In this document: piece after piece, positions 46,172 through 56,132 of the stretch | How the letters are laid out: each line of letters begins with the position of its first letter | How positions within the stretch are numbered: the stretch's first letter is position 1 | Source of the DNA: Muricea muricata | Taxonomy: Eukaryota; Cnidaria; Anthozoa; Malacalcyonacea; Plexauridae | Length of the DNA stretch: 64,000 nt | Reading direction: 5' to 3' | Assembly (NCBI GenBank): GCA_963855995.1 | Contig: OY979721.1 | Location: 3,348,001-3,412,000 of the forward strand | The notes under the pieces: generated by a model | What the model was told of the DNA's origin: nothing | Seen by the model: only the letters and a program-made list of their open reading frames with translations | Databases searched by the model: none | Position numbers and translations under genes: made by a program

Positions 46172-47029
46172 AATATACTCCCTTGCAACAAACAGACATT
46201 CGATTACATTGATTAACATTTTAAATTTTAGTTTGTTTTAATATATAAAGGATGAAGGGTTAGGCATATTTTGTAATATGTTTTAGTAGACTTTTCTTAT
46301 ATTATTTTGTGATGTTTTTAGGTTACAAAAACATGATGATCACTGCAGTCTTTGAAATCCTTGAAAGTCTTTATCAGGGGTCATTTAGTGGGGGGGGGGG
46401 AGGTCACAGGCATATGTATGGTTCCCAACTACCCTTAAAGCATATTTTGTATGATATTGCAGATCATTTTGCAGTAAAATACATAATACATTCACTATTT
46501 GGTACCAGGCAGAGATTTGTTCTTTAATATATTTCAGAAACTAATTATGTTATCAAAAGTTTAATGAGAGATTTTATAGCTAAGTCAAAGGTTCTTTTTG
46601 ATAAGCTAAAATAAAAAATATTGCCATATCCTTCAATTCAAGGCATTCAGAGCTGCTAAGTCAATGCATTGAAATTTGAATTTGCCTACTTTTTAATTAC
46701 CCTGAACTAGGGGGGAGGTCTTCTCTTGCTAAAGCTTAGCCTGCACTCAGGTGGTGATGCAAAGTTGTCATGGCTAGACCAGTGAAATGGGGTAGACACA
46801 GAAAACCTCTTGAACCCAGGGTATTTTCCAATACACTTTGTCATATGATTCTACTAATAAAATAAAATTGTCATTTTATCATAAAAAGTACAATTAACCG
46901 CATACGTCATGAGTGAATGTTTTAGAAGGACCCAACGCACGTTTGTTCCTCATTAAAAACTGAAATTTTAAAGTTTCAATTCAAAAGTGGAATTCGAAAA
47001 TTAGTTTTGTGAAGTGGAAGCATGGAATC

Positions 47030-47044
47030 TTGGCGCCATATTTG
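47030..47044 (+). promoter_or_regulatory. conserved YY1-like site, gene F
   Basis: TTGGCGCCATATTTG in the same leader context as the other five genes. Confidence 0.35.
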
Positions 47045-47165
47045 TTGTTTGAGAACTGAGGAAGGTAGTTATTTCGTTTGTAACTTTGTGTGTGGAAATA
47101 TTTGAGTGATATCAGTCAAGTCGCGTGATATTTTCATAGAGAAGATTTCTAGTAAACTGGAGAAC

Positions 47166-47942
47166 ATGTTTTCAACTAAAACATCTGGAAGGCATTCCGT
47201 AAAACGTAGAACACACATTGGACACACAGCTCATGAATGTGATGTTTGTAACAAACGATTTACATGTGCAAGTCACTTGGTAGTTCATAAAAGAACGCAC
47301 ACAGGAGAGAAACCTTATGAATGTGATGTTTGTAATAAAAAATTTACACACGCAAGTCACTTGGTAGAACATAAAAGAAGACACACTGGAGAGAAACCTT
47401 TTGAATGTGATGTCTGTAACAAAAAATTTACACATGCAAACTCCTTGGTGAGACATAAAAAAACACACACTGGAGAGAAACCTTATGAATGTGATGTTTG
47501 TAACAAGAAATTTACCCGACCAAGGATTTTAGTAGAACACAGAAGAACACACACTGGAGAGAAACCTTATGAATGTGATGTTTGTAATAAACGATTTGCA
47601 CATGCAAATTACTTGGTAGTCCATAAAAGAAGACACACAGGAGAGAAACCTTACAAATGTGACGTTTGTAACAAGAAATTTACCCAAACAAGCAACTTGG
47701 TGGTTCATAAAAGAAAACACTCTGGAGAGAAACAATATGAATGTGATGTTTGTAGGAAACAATTCTCATCATCCAGCCATTTATCAAAACATAAAGATAA
47801 AGTGCACAAGAAAAGCAAGGATTTGATCCTCTGTGTTGAACTCAAAAGCAAAAAGCCAACAGGAATTACATACATGTGTTGCATTTGTGATGAAGAGTTT
47901 GAAATTGCAAGTGAACTTGAGAATCATATGACTGATCATTAG
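47166..47942 (+). CDS. poly-C2H2 zinc-finger protein F
   Basis: ATG start (MFSTKTSGRHSVKRRTHIG), 258 residues, seven regular fingers and a C-terminal finger (CCICDEEFE...HMTDH). Fingers 1-3 differ from gene E (CASHL, HASHL, HANSL), while fingers 4-6 are almost the same. The tail after the last finger (KDKVHKKSKDLILCVEL) is closer to gene B than to E, which suggests exchange between units. Ligands are intact. Confidence 0.9.
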   Translation: MFSTKTSGRHSVKRRTHIGHTAHECDVCNKRFTCASHLVVHKRTHTGEKPYECDVCNKKFTHASHLVEHKRRHTGEKPFECDVCNKKFTHANSLVRHKKTHTGEKPYECDVCNKKFTRPRILVEHRRTHTGEKPYECDVCNKRFAHANYLVVHKRRHTGEKPYKCDVCNKKFTQTSNLVVHKRKHSGEKQYECDVCRKQFSSSSHLSKHKDKVHKKSKDLILCVELKSKKPTGITYMCCICDEEFEIASELENHMTDH

Positions 47943-48545
47943 AATATACTTTCTTGCAACAAACAGACATTCGATTACATTGATTAACATTTTAAATTTT
48001 AGTTTGTTTTAATATATAAAGGACGAAGGGTTAGGCATATTTTGTAATATGTTTTAGTAGACTTTTCTTATATTATTGTGTGATGTTTTTAGGTTATAAA
48101 AACATGATGATCACTGCAGTCTTTGAAATCCTTGAAAGTCTTTATCAGGGGTCATTTAGTGGGGGGGGGGGAGGTCACAGGCATATGTATGGTTCCCAAC
48201 TACCCTTAAAGCATATTTTGTATGATATTGCAGATCATTTTGCAGTAAAATACATAATACATTTACTATCTGGTACCATGCAGAGATTTGTTCTTTAATA
48301 TATTTCAGAAACTAATAATGTTATCAAAAGTTTAATGAGAGATTTTATAGCTAAGTCAAAGGTTCTTTTTGATAAGCTAAAATAAAAAATCTTGCCATAT
48401 CCTTCAATTCAAGGCACTAAGAGCTGCTAAGTCAATGCATTGAAATTTGAATTTGTCTACTTTTTAATTACCCTGGACCAGGGGGGGGGGGTGGTGAAGG
48501 TCTTGTCTGGCTAAAGCTTAGCCTGCACTCAGGTGGTGCTGCAAA

Positions 48546-48690
48546 CAGTGTGACCAGATGTGGTAATTTCATTACTACCGTGGTAATTTTCGTCATTTTT
48601 ATGATAATTGTGGTAATTTAAAATTTGTGGTAATTACTACGGTAATTTTTTAAATTGTGGTAATTAATCTAAAAATAGTTAAAATCATAA
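48546..48690. repeat. TGGTAATT-rich repeat
   Basis: Starts CAGTGTGACCAGATGTGG, like a hAT end, at the exact place where similarity to the zinc-finger unit stops. It contains about eight TGGTAATT or CGGTAATT words. No matching right end was found. Confidence 0.4.
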
Positions 48691-48850
48691 AACTTCAAAT
48701 CACTTGCTGTCTAGTTTTCCCTTTTTTGGCAAAAAATAATTTATGCAATTGGTCATCCGGATCGGAAGTCGTACTTACGAGTGTACTTACGGACCACTGA
48801 GCTATACTATATATCTGGAGACCGCATTCCCGTCCAAAAAGTGTAATCGA

Positions 48851-48862
48851 AAACATGGCGGA
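48851..48862 (+). promoter_or_regulatory. YY1-like site upstream of THAP gene
   Basis: AAACATGGCGGA, about 180 bp before the THAP start codon, fits the AAnATGGCGG core of YY1 sites. Candidate promoter element only. Confidence 0.35.
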
Positions 48863-49039
48863 TTGTGACGTAAAACGCGTCACTGGTCCCTATTTTTTTC
48901 GGATGATCGCAGACCAGAAAAACAGTCCAAAATTTTCCTCCCCCCCTGTTCCCCCTGGATCATTGCCTAAATTTTCAACAAAATTTTCTGGTCCTTGTTG
49001 AAATTTTTTAAACTGCGATTGACTTTGTTTTAATAAGAC

Positions 49040-49107
49040 ATGCCTCGTCCTTGTTCCGTTTTTTGGTGCAAGAACTCTCGAAAGAGAAAAGGAATATCTT
49101 TTCACCG
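49040..49107 (+). CDS. host THAP-domain gene, exon 1
   Basis: ATG then CSVFWCKNSRKRKGISFHR, the first half of a THAP zinc-binding domain (C-x4-C). It ends at a CACCG/GTAAGT donor with a 2-base overhang. After removal of the P-type element, exon 2 begins at 49531 after ATTACAG and continues in frame with FPDKIKNPELHGKW, the usual THAP FP..W block. Confidence 0.85.
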
Positions 49108-49621
49108 GTAAGTTTTCCTCAATATTTAATTTGTGCTATAGTTATACGCATTTCTTTTATACGCAAAATGTTCGTCACTCAGTTGTTTTGCATCTCGCCA
49201 TGTTTTGACGAGATCAAAACTTTTGCTGTATTTTTTCAGCTGAATATGTGGTAAGGCGATGTTTGTTTTTCGTGATTCTATACAAGCTTGTTTTTGCTTT
49301 TAAGTTTGAAATTATTAGGAACAGGCCCGACAAATACAAGCGAAATTTACTTGCTATAATGCAAAAAACTTACAGCTTGCCTTTGGCTGTGACACTTTCA
49401 AAAGCTGAGCTGTCTTCGCGAAAGTTTAGTTAATGATTTACAGTGCTTCTCAACCGGAAGCCGATTTCATACGCACGACGTCGACATGCTTTATAAAATT
49501 TACAGACAATTGTTTTTTATCCAATTACAGTTTTCCCATAGTTAATTTAATAGATGGTTAGGAAGGCCGGCAAACTTCAAAGGGATTTCTTCGCGATGTT
49601 GCGACGGACTTCCGGTTGTAA

Positions 49622-49635
49622 TCCGAGTGCACAAA
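49622..49635 (+). repeat. P-type element subterminal inverted repeat, left
   Basis: TCCGAGTGCACAAA, 85 bp inside the left end. Its reverse complement is at 55286-55299, 76 bp inside the right end. Such a pair is a likely transposase or cofactor binding site. Confidence 0.75.
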
Positions 49636-49821
49636 CTTGCCGGAAACGATTGACTTGTTAATTTTTGTTGCTGAAAATTCTGGTGTTATTTTACATCAAA
49701 AACTCAAATTTTGTAATTCGATACCCCACACATCAAGGGTAGACAAAGCTCGAAACAAAGCTTAGGTACTGAGTGTCTAGAGTAAAGCAAGTCACAAGAT
49801 TTAACAGTTTTTTGGGGGCAA

Positions 49822-51470
49822 ATGACCTCTGATAGTAGCGACGAAGACGTTTATAGTTCTGGAGATGAAGATTGGTTTGACGATTCTTCAAATGTTCACG
49901 AGTTCGAAGAGACAATAGAACTCATTGAATCAAACCCAGATGAAATCGAAGCGCAATTGTTAGACTCGATTACAGAGGCAAGTAAAATATATAAACTACA
50001 CTTAGAATTGATGTTATTTTGCGACAGTCTACTGCATGTTTATAGCAAACGTTTTTAACTTATCTATTCGTATAAATATTTGCGTGTAGGTAGAAGGAAA
50101 GAAACAGTTCCCATGTGAATATTGCGAGAAAGTGTGTAAGTCGAAGGGTGGTTTAACAAGGCACAGTCGAAGCAAACACCCCGATAAACAACCTGCGAAT
50201 ATCCCAGTACCTGTGGACATGCAAATCCTCGAAAAGATTCTGAGTGAAATCGTCAAGAAATTGCTCGAAGAGAAAATTTACCCAAAAGCAATTCTCGACA
50301 CTCTGACTAACCTAAAGCCAAGTGAAAACTTTCTTAAGTTCGTCACAAAGGTTTTCAGTTTGTTTTGCCGCAAACGCAATCAGGATACCATGCTAGCCAT
50401 GTTCTATGGGGAAATTGTTAAAGATTGGAAGCTTTATTTTCCACCCTGTGACAACCAGATAGCGGTCAATGTACTGCTGATTCATCTGCCCCAAAAATTG
50501 GTCTCGTATCATAAAACTGCAAGCAACACACAACAAAATCAAGAGGTAAGGAGACAAAATGTTTATGGCATATTGCATTGTGTTGCAATCTGGACCTTGT
50601 TCAAGAAAAAGATTATAATTAGTAGCATCCTGGCATTCAGGTTGTTAGTGGTTTTAAAAACGTACTTGAAAGAGGTTTAGTTTACTAAACCTCTTAATCA
50701 CTAATCAATCCATAGTGATTGACCTGAATGCCATGATAGTTACTAGACAATAATGTGAATTAATTGAAAATCAATATAAAATGTTATGCATAAACATGAC
50801 CATGTGAGTCTCAAATTTGGGGCTCAAATCTTTTCCATTTGATTCCATCATTTTTAAACGGGTATATTAATAATAATCCTAAATTCTCTGTTAATATTTT
50901 AAGGTAATCGAAGAGATTAAGATAAATGCAGATGAAGTTGGACCCCTGTCATATGTTACAGGCTTTGTCCTGCAGTCCCTCTTCAGAAAGAGCAAGAATT
51001 CGCCACACTGCAATTCACCTCGTAGTCAAGAACTGCAATTTCTGCTCCTGTCACTAAAACTTGCAGAAACTGAAGAGGATGATTACATTGACTCGTTGTC
51101 AAGAGGGGGCCTTTGGGCACCAAATGAAACTATAAAAACTATTGCAGAGAATGTAGAAATAACATTTCGCACTCATTTAAAATCTCAGAAGTCTGCCCAA
51201 TCAATTCCTACAGATAAAGTTGTAGACCATGTTCTTACAATGCTTGTTGTTCAAAGTTTGTGGGAAAGCATTATTGCTGATTTGGACTCAATGATCTCAA
51301 GTGAATGTAGCAAGCTTGCTTTGGAAAACTTTGTGAAATTGTATGTGCGAGTCCGGAGCTTTTCCCATGCTAGAGACATAGTAAATAAGTACAAACTGAA
51401 GGAAAAGTCCTCAAAGAAAAAGGCTTTGAGAAAAGAATTGAAAAACAAAAATGTTTCATTACAAAAATAG
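49822..51470 (+). CDS. unknown C2H2 accessory protein of the P-type element (3 exons)
   Basis: Exons 49822-49981, 50094-50545 and 50904-51470 join in phase (donors GTAAAA, GTAAGG; acceptors GGTAG, TTTTAAG) to 392 residues. The N-terminus is very acidic (SDSSDEDVYSSGDEDWFDD). At about residues 58-80 there is one C2H2 finger (FPCEYCEKVCKSKGGLTRH...KHP). The rest is probably helical, with KDWKLYFPPC and VTGFVLQSLFRKS blocks, and it ends in a lysine-rich tail. It lies inside the TIRs and converges on the transposase gene. I recognise no family. It may help transposition, bind the ends, repress, or be a captured host gene. Confidence 0.75.
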
Positions 51471-52378
51471 TTGGTTCTTGTATTTGCATTACCATTGTGG
51501 GTAAAAATATATTATATCATGATAAACTATTGCATCTATTCTCTTGATTACATATACCATAGTTCCAGATGTTAATTTTCCTTCCATATGATATTAGTTT
51601 GACAGTACTTCTATAAAATGCAAGAATTATGTCGTATGCAAGGAAAATTAACTTGTTGTGCTGAGTAGTTATATTACTACCTGACAATACAAGCAGATAG
51701 TAATATAACCAGTCAGCACAACAGGTAGCAATATAACCAAGTAGCAATATAACCAGGTAGAAATATAACCAAGTAGTATATTATAACCACTTGGCTAGCA
51801 CAACAAGTTCACATTTGCACTATCTGCACTGGTACAGACAGTTTTAGCAAGGGAAATTAACCTCTGGAATGATTTCAGTAAATAATAAAACAGTTCATAC
51901 ATATGTGCAAATGTTTGACCCACATTCCTCATTGTAAAAGTTCAATATCTTCCATTGTTTATAATTATGTAGTTATTAGAAACTATGAAAACTGTACATA
52001 ACAGATCAATATTTCCCCTTTAATAATATGGTGCATTCTACAATATTTGACAATTATTTGCTGAATGCAAATAGTGTTTGGCTCAGGCTCATTGAATATG
52101 CTGATTATTCACTGTGTCGAACCTTGACTTTGTCTTGGAGAATATTCACCATGACCACTAAACCAGCAAATAATTGTTTTAATATAATTGCATAGTTAAA
52201 AAATTCTTTTAAAATATGATTTGCACATTTCAAAATTAATATTTTGAAAAACTGCTCAGGTGACCAACATGACAACATGTAGTAATAATCACCTCAAGTG
52301 CAACCACTCAGCACACAGAATTTTATTTTTTACCGATGTAGTTTTACTAAACTATAATAATTGTGCAATAAACAAGTG
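51471..52378. other. region between the two convergent genes
   Basis: AT-rich. Five or so copies of an AGTAGCAATATAACCA-like word lie at about 51667-51790. AATAATAAAACAG-type sequences near 51880 could serve as poly-A signals for the accessory gene; AATAAA on the transposase strand was not clear. Confidence 0.4.
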
Positions 52379-55216
52379 TTACTCCTTTGCTTTAGAAGAC
52401 TTACTCTTTTTTCTTTTGGGAAGAGGTTCTTCAGACACTGAATACCACTTTGAGCTTTCTCCTTTGTGTCTTCCAGCCACATTTCCCCTCACTACAGGTG
52501 CAATACCACGCTGCACTGCAATGCTTAGGTCATTGTAGCCAAAGCTTTGGACAGTTGGGTTGTCACTGTAGCCACGCCTTGCCCGCTGGTGACCAAAATA
52601 CTCCTCGATGAGATCCTGACAAAATTTCTCTGACAAAACAAACTGCAGTCCTTCAGAAAGTAGGAACTTGGTGACTTGGATGAGGGAGTGGATTGTAATT
52701 TTTAAACCTTGATAGGTTTGCTTGGAGATGAACATTTTTGCTCGGTCATCCTTTGAGAATACTCCAGGTCGGTGTTGAATTGCAGTATACCACTCTTCCA
52801 AATATACTAGGAATGTGTTCTGCAGCCAATCAAAACGCTTGTCGTTGCTACTTGAATATGGTGCAAGGAAATCATTACGCTTTCGTACATGTTCTGTGGT
52901 TGATCGGACATTGAGGCAGTCGAAGAATTTGTTGACCATCTCACAGAATTGTGCAGTTTGCTCAGCCTCTCCATCAGGGAAGAAACGTCGCAGTGCCAGA
53001 GCCACAGTGTTGCTCAATACCTGAGCAGCCAAGTTGACTTTCATTTTGGAGAATGAGGTAAGGTTGATGTGATCTGGTGTTATCTTTGGAAGCTGGTGTA
53101 ATCCCTGCTCCAAATCTGCATGGTAGAGAGCAGAGATATGCTTCCACATCATGTAATTACCATTCCACATCAACCTGGAATGCTTTCCTGTTCCAGAATT
53201 GAACAGGCAATTTCTGGAGGTCTTGAGGAGGTGAGGAGCATCTGAAAAGAAGTAGATGTACCTTGTAGGTGCAAACAGGTTGATCGTACGGTGCACAACA
53301 TCAGCAGAAAATTCTTTTCCAACAAGAGCTGCATGCAGTTCATAGAACTTTCGATTTGGAGAAGCCCCGTCACTAACAGTCGCACATACCCAGAGGTTGC
53401 AACAAACTTCCAGAATGGAAACAGCTTTCCAGAAAATTGGCATTATCTGGAATGAGGCAAGGCTTTCTGTACTGAAATACCCAAGGACATGCTTCAGATC
53501 ACTAGCTACACCTCTAACCATAAATGCTAGGACATGACTTGCTAAGGTGGTAGGAGTGTCAAAGACAGCAGCATTGACATCATCATCACCAAGATCCACA
53601 AACCCAATCAACTCATTGGTGTGTTTGTCAAACACCAAGTTCGATTGAATTTTCATCTCATCAAATGATAAAACAACATAGCGTTGACAACCAGTGAGTG
53701 GAGTGGTTACTTCAGACAACTTGTCGATGTTTTCCTTGCAGAATCCAGGTTTTGGTTTAAAAAAGTTCCTATAATCTCGTAAGACTCTTTCGCTTGGTAA
53801 ACCAACACACCAGACGATGCAAGTTCCCGATATGCAGATGGAGATTTGGCGTGGACAGATAAGCAAAATCTGATCAGGTGGGGATGATATCGTCTGCCAA
53901 ACTTTGGGGATGCAATTAATTTCTTTTGCTGTTTCCAGAAAAATTCCATGTGTGGTGTCTGCTTCAGATCAGTGCTGTCCATAATATCAATGATGTCCTT
54001 TTCAAGAGATTCATTGACAGTGATGCTATGTGATGAAATATCCTTTTCCAGAGCTGAAAGTTTACCTTTCAATTCCTTGCACTCCATACGCTGTTGTTGT
54101 ACAGTTGCAATCAGGCGTTCTTTGCTGCAACCAGCTAGAGGGGCTTTCTCTTTTACTGGCTTTGACTTTTTCATAGACGACTGGTTCTGCTGTTTCATTT
54201 CTGATGACAGGACTTTGGAGCAGCCATCACAAGCTTCCTCAGATGCTTGCAACATAGAACAATCAGCTGACCTGATATAAAGTGAAACCTGGTATGGTAC
54301 ACTTTTATCACGGTACACATCAGGAGAAAACGGAACAGTATGTCTTGTCACTTGGGATACACCATCAACAGGGTCGGTGACAGGTAACTCTTGTAACAGT
54401 GGAAGACCAGGACAGACATTATAAGCTTGTATCTCAGTTGTCAATGATGACACTGATACAAAGGACATCGAGTGTTTATGTTCAGTATAAATTTCGTGAT
54501 TGCTGGGCAAAAACCAACCAAAAGATGCGACTTCGAACCTCAAATTAGAGTCTATTCTCACACAATATAGTGGCAACGCATGCTTGCCGTCGAAATATTC
54601 CAACGTGAAGGAGTTTTCGTCAGCTTTTTTAGACCATCCTTTCAAAAGCAGCTTGGAAACCTTCGAATGTAAATCGGAAATGTTCTTGTAGACTTTCGAA
54701 GGGGCCAAATTCTGTTTGTTTATAATTCTTCTGGAAGTCGAAGGCCTTGGATTGTCCAGCGATTTCTTTGGGAGATTTATTGTTGGAATAGATCCCCGTT
54801 TCAACGTTTTGCAAAGACGATCTAAACAAAAATATTTTTTACAATAACAATGTTACAATGTGTCATTGTTTACATCATGTAGTCCTATGTCCTCAGCGAT
54901 GCATAGCACGAAGCGTCGCAAAATATGGTAATACTGCTTAAATATTCACGATATAAATGACTAAAATCACGTTGTAATACTTACGTTTAATGATAAATTT
55001 CTCCTCAAAATGTTTTTCGCAGACATGCAGTGTTCCAGTGTTAATTTGACGCCGCAAATCCTTATCGACCTCTCGATTTCGAGTGATAACTCTCACCCAC
55101 TCATCGCGCGTTTTAGCAGATGACTCGTCTTTTCCCGTTGGAAGAGAAAAAATACTAATTCCAGTATGTCTTCTATTCGTGCTACAGCCAAAAATACTAC
55201 AGTTTGCCCCAACCAT
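52379..55216 (-). CDS. THAP-domain P-element-like transposase (THAP9-like), one frameshift
   Basis: Exon 1 (55216-54985) starts ATG and has a THAP domain (CSIFGCS, WVRVI, HVCEKHF). A GTAAGT donor and TTTGTTTAG acceptor join exon 2 (54821-52379) in frame at IIKHRLCKTLKRGSIPTIN. Then come a coiled-coil-like part (LKGKLSALEKDI), KSPSAYRELASSG, and the RNase H-like core with the motifs SFDEMK, VSDGASPNRKFY and SDAPHLLKTSRN. About 890 residues, close to THAP9. One base is missing near 53800 in a T run between SSGVL and LPSERVLRDY; otherwise the frame is open, so it was recently active or the shift is an assembly error. Confidence 0.9.
54822..54984 (-). other. transposase intron
   Basis: A 163-bp intron between the THAP exon and the transposase exon, with GTAAGT and TTTGTTTAG ends. 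P elements also separate the THAP-coding part by introns. Confidence 0.75.
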
Positions 55217-55285
55217 GGCCCACAACGGCAGAAAACGCGAAAAAACTGTGTGCCCCCCTAATAAATCTCTACTATCAATGAAGCC

Positions 55286-55299
55286 TTTGTGCACTCGGA
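55286..55299 (+). repeat. P-type element subterminal inverted repeat, right
   Basis: TTTGTGCACTCGGA, exact reverse complement of the left subterminal repeat at 49622. It lies between the transposase start codon and the right TIR, so it may overlap the promoter. Confidence 0.75.
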
Positions 55300-55876
55300 A
55301 TAAATTAGCGGCTAGACAATAACATATCTGATCACGTGACCCCGCCTTCCTAACCATCCTATTAAATTAACTATGGTTTTCCAGATAAAATAAAAAATCC
55401 AGAACTGCACGGGAAATGGGTTCAAGGAATAAACAGCTGTTCACCAGTAGAAATTGTTCCTGTGCAAGACAGCCGAGTTTGTTCGGAGCATTTCAGTGCT
55501 GAAATGTTTGACTATTGTGGGCTGCATGGCGAGAAAGCAGTACTGAAATCAAATGCTGTGCCAACGATATTTGAAAATCCTGAACTTCATAGCGAGCAAG
55601 CGACACCAACAATATTTGAAGTGCATTCTCAGGTCAGTATTTTTCACCCAAACATTATGCTTATAAGTTATACCAACATAGATTAGCTTGAAGTGTTTTA
55701 CATCATTTTGCATTTTTACGTGTTTTTATACAAAACTATGGAGTTATATACAATAATCTTCCCAATGAAAAGTACCTGCCAGGTTACTTATGATTGGAAT
55801 TTGAGCATATTTTGAGTTGCTATTCCTCTCTCTTAAAGTATATGTGTACATATGATATATTATTGAATGTGATGTC

Positions 55877-56079
55877 TGTTAAAATAATTAGTCACATCTT
55901 GTTTGATGTATAAGGATTTAATAATAAATGTTTGAATATAAAAAGCACACAAAATACAATAACAGCAGCAACCACACCAAGAACAAGTCACGTGTCCACA
56001 CGATGATATATGTAAATTACATGAAGTACTACTTATAACTTTACGTGATTATTACACTTATAATCTATACTTCTTAACA
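55877..56079 (-). repeat. Copia 3' LTR
   Basis: 203 bp, ends TGTTAAAATAATT and TATACTTCTTAACA on the plus strand, identical by reading to 60249-60451. Confidence 0.95.
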
Positions 56080-56088
56080 CTCCCACTT
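56080..56088 (-). other. Copia polypurine tract
   Basis: Minus strand AAGTGGGAG directly abuts the 3' LTR, the expected place for plus-strand priming. Confidence 0.7.
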
Positions 56089-56132
56089 AATAATCACTTG
56101 GTATTAAACACCACTAACAAACCTAAAACTGA

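Larger units (their letters stand above)
49537..55375 (-). mobile_element. two-gene P-type transposon
   Basis: 5839 bp. Ends CATAGTTAATTTAATAG and the reverse complement of CTATTAAATTAACTATG continue as GATGGTTAGGAAGGC, about 30 bp with one indel; Drosophila P ends also begin CAT. GTTTTCC is duplicated on both sides (49530-49536 and 55376-55382). A 14-bp subterminal inverted repeat TCCGAGTGCACAAA lies at 49622-49635 and 55286-55299; P elements have such internal repeats. It carries a THAP/P transposase (minus) and a convergent second gene (plus). Confidence 0.9.
49531..55632 (+). pseudogene. host THAP-domain gene, exon 2 split by P-type transposon
   Basis: The exon starts at 49531 with TTTTCC and resumes at 55383. 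The second part encodes KNPELHGKWVQGI, RVCSEHF (C-x2-H ligands), LKSNAVPTIF, and ends at CAG/GTCAGT (55632). Together with exon 1 this is a complete THAP C2CH domain of about 90 residues. The element sits two codons into the exon, so this allele cannot give a normal THAP domain unless the 5.8-kb insertion is spliced out. The left acceptor remains; a TTTTCCAG at the right junction could act as a new acceptor, but it would be out of frame. Confidence 0.85.
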
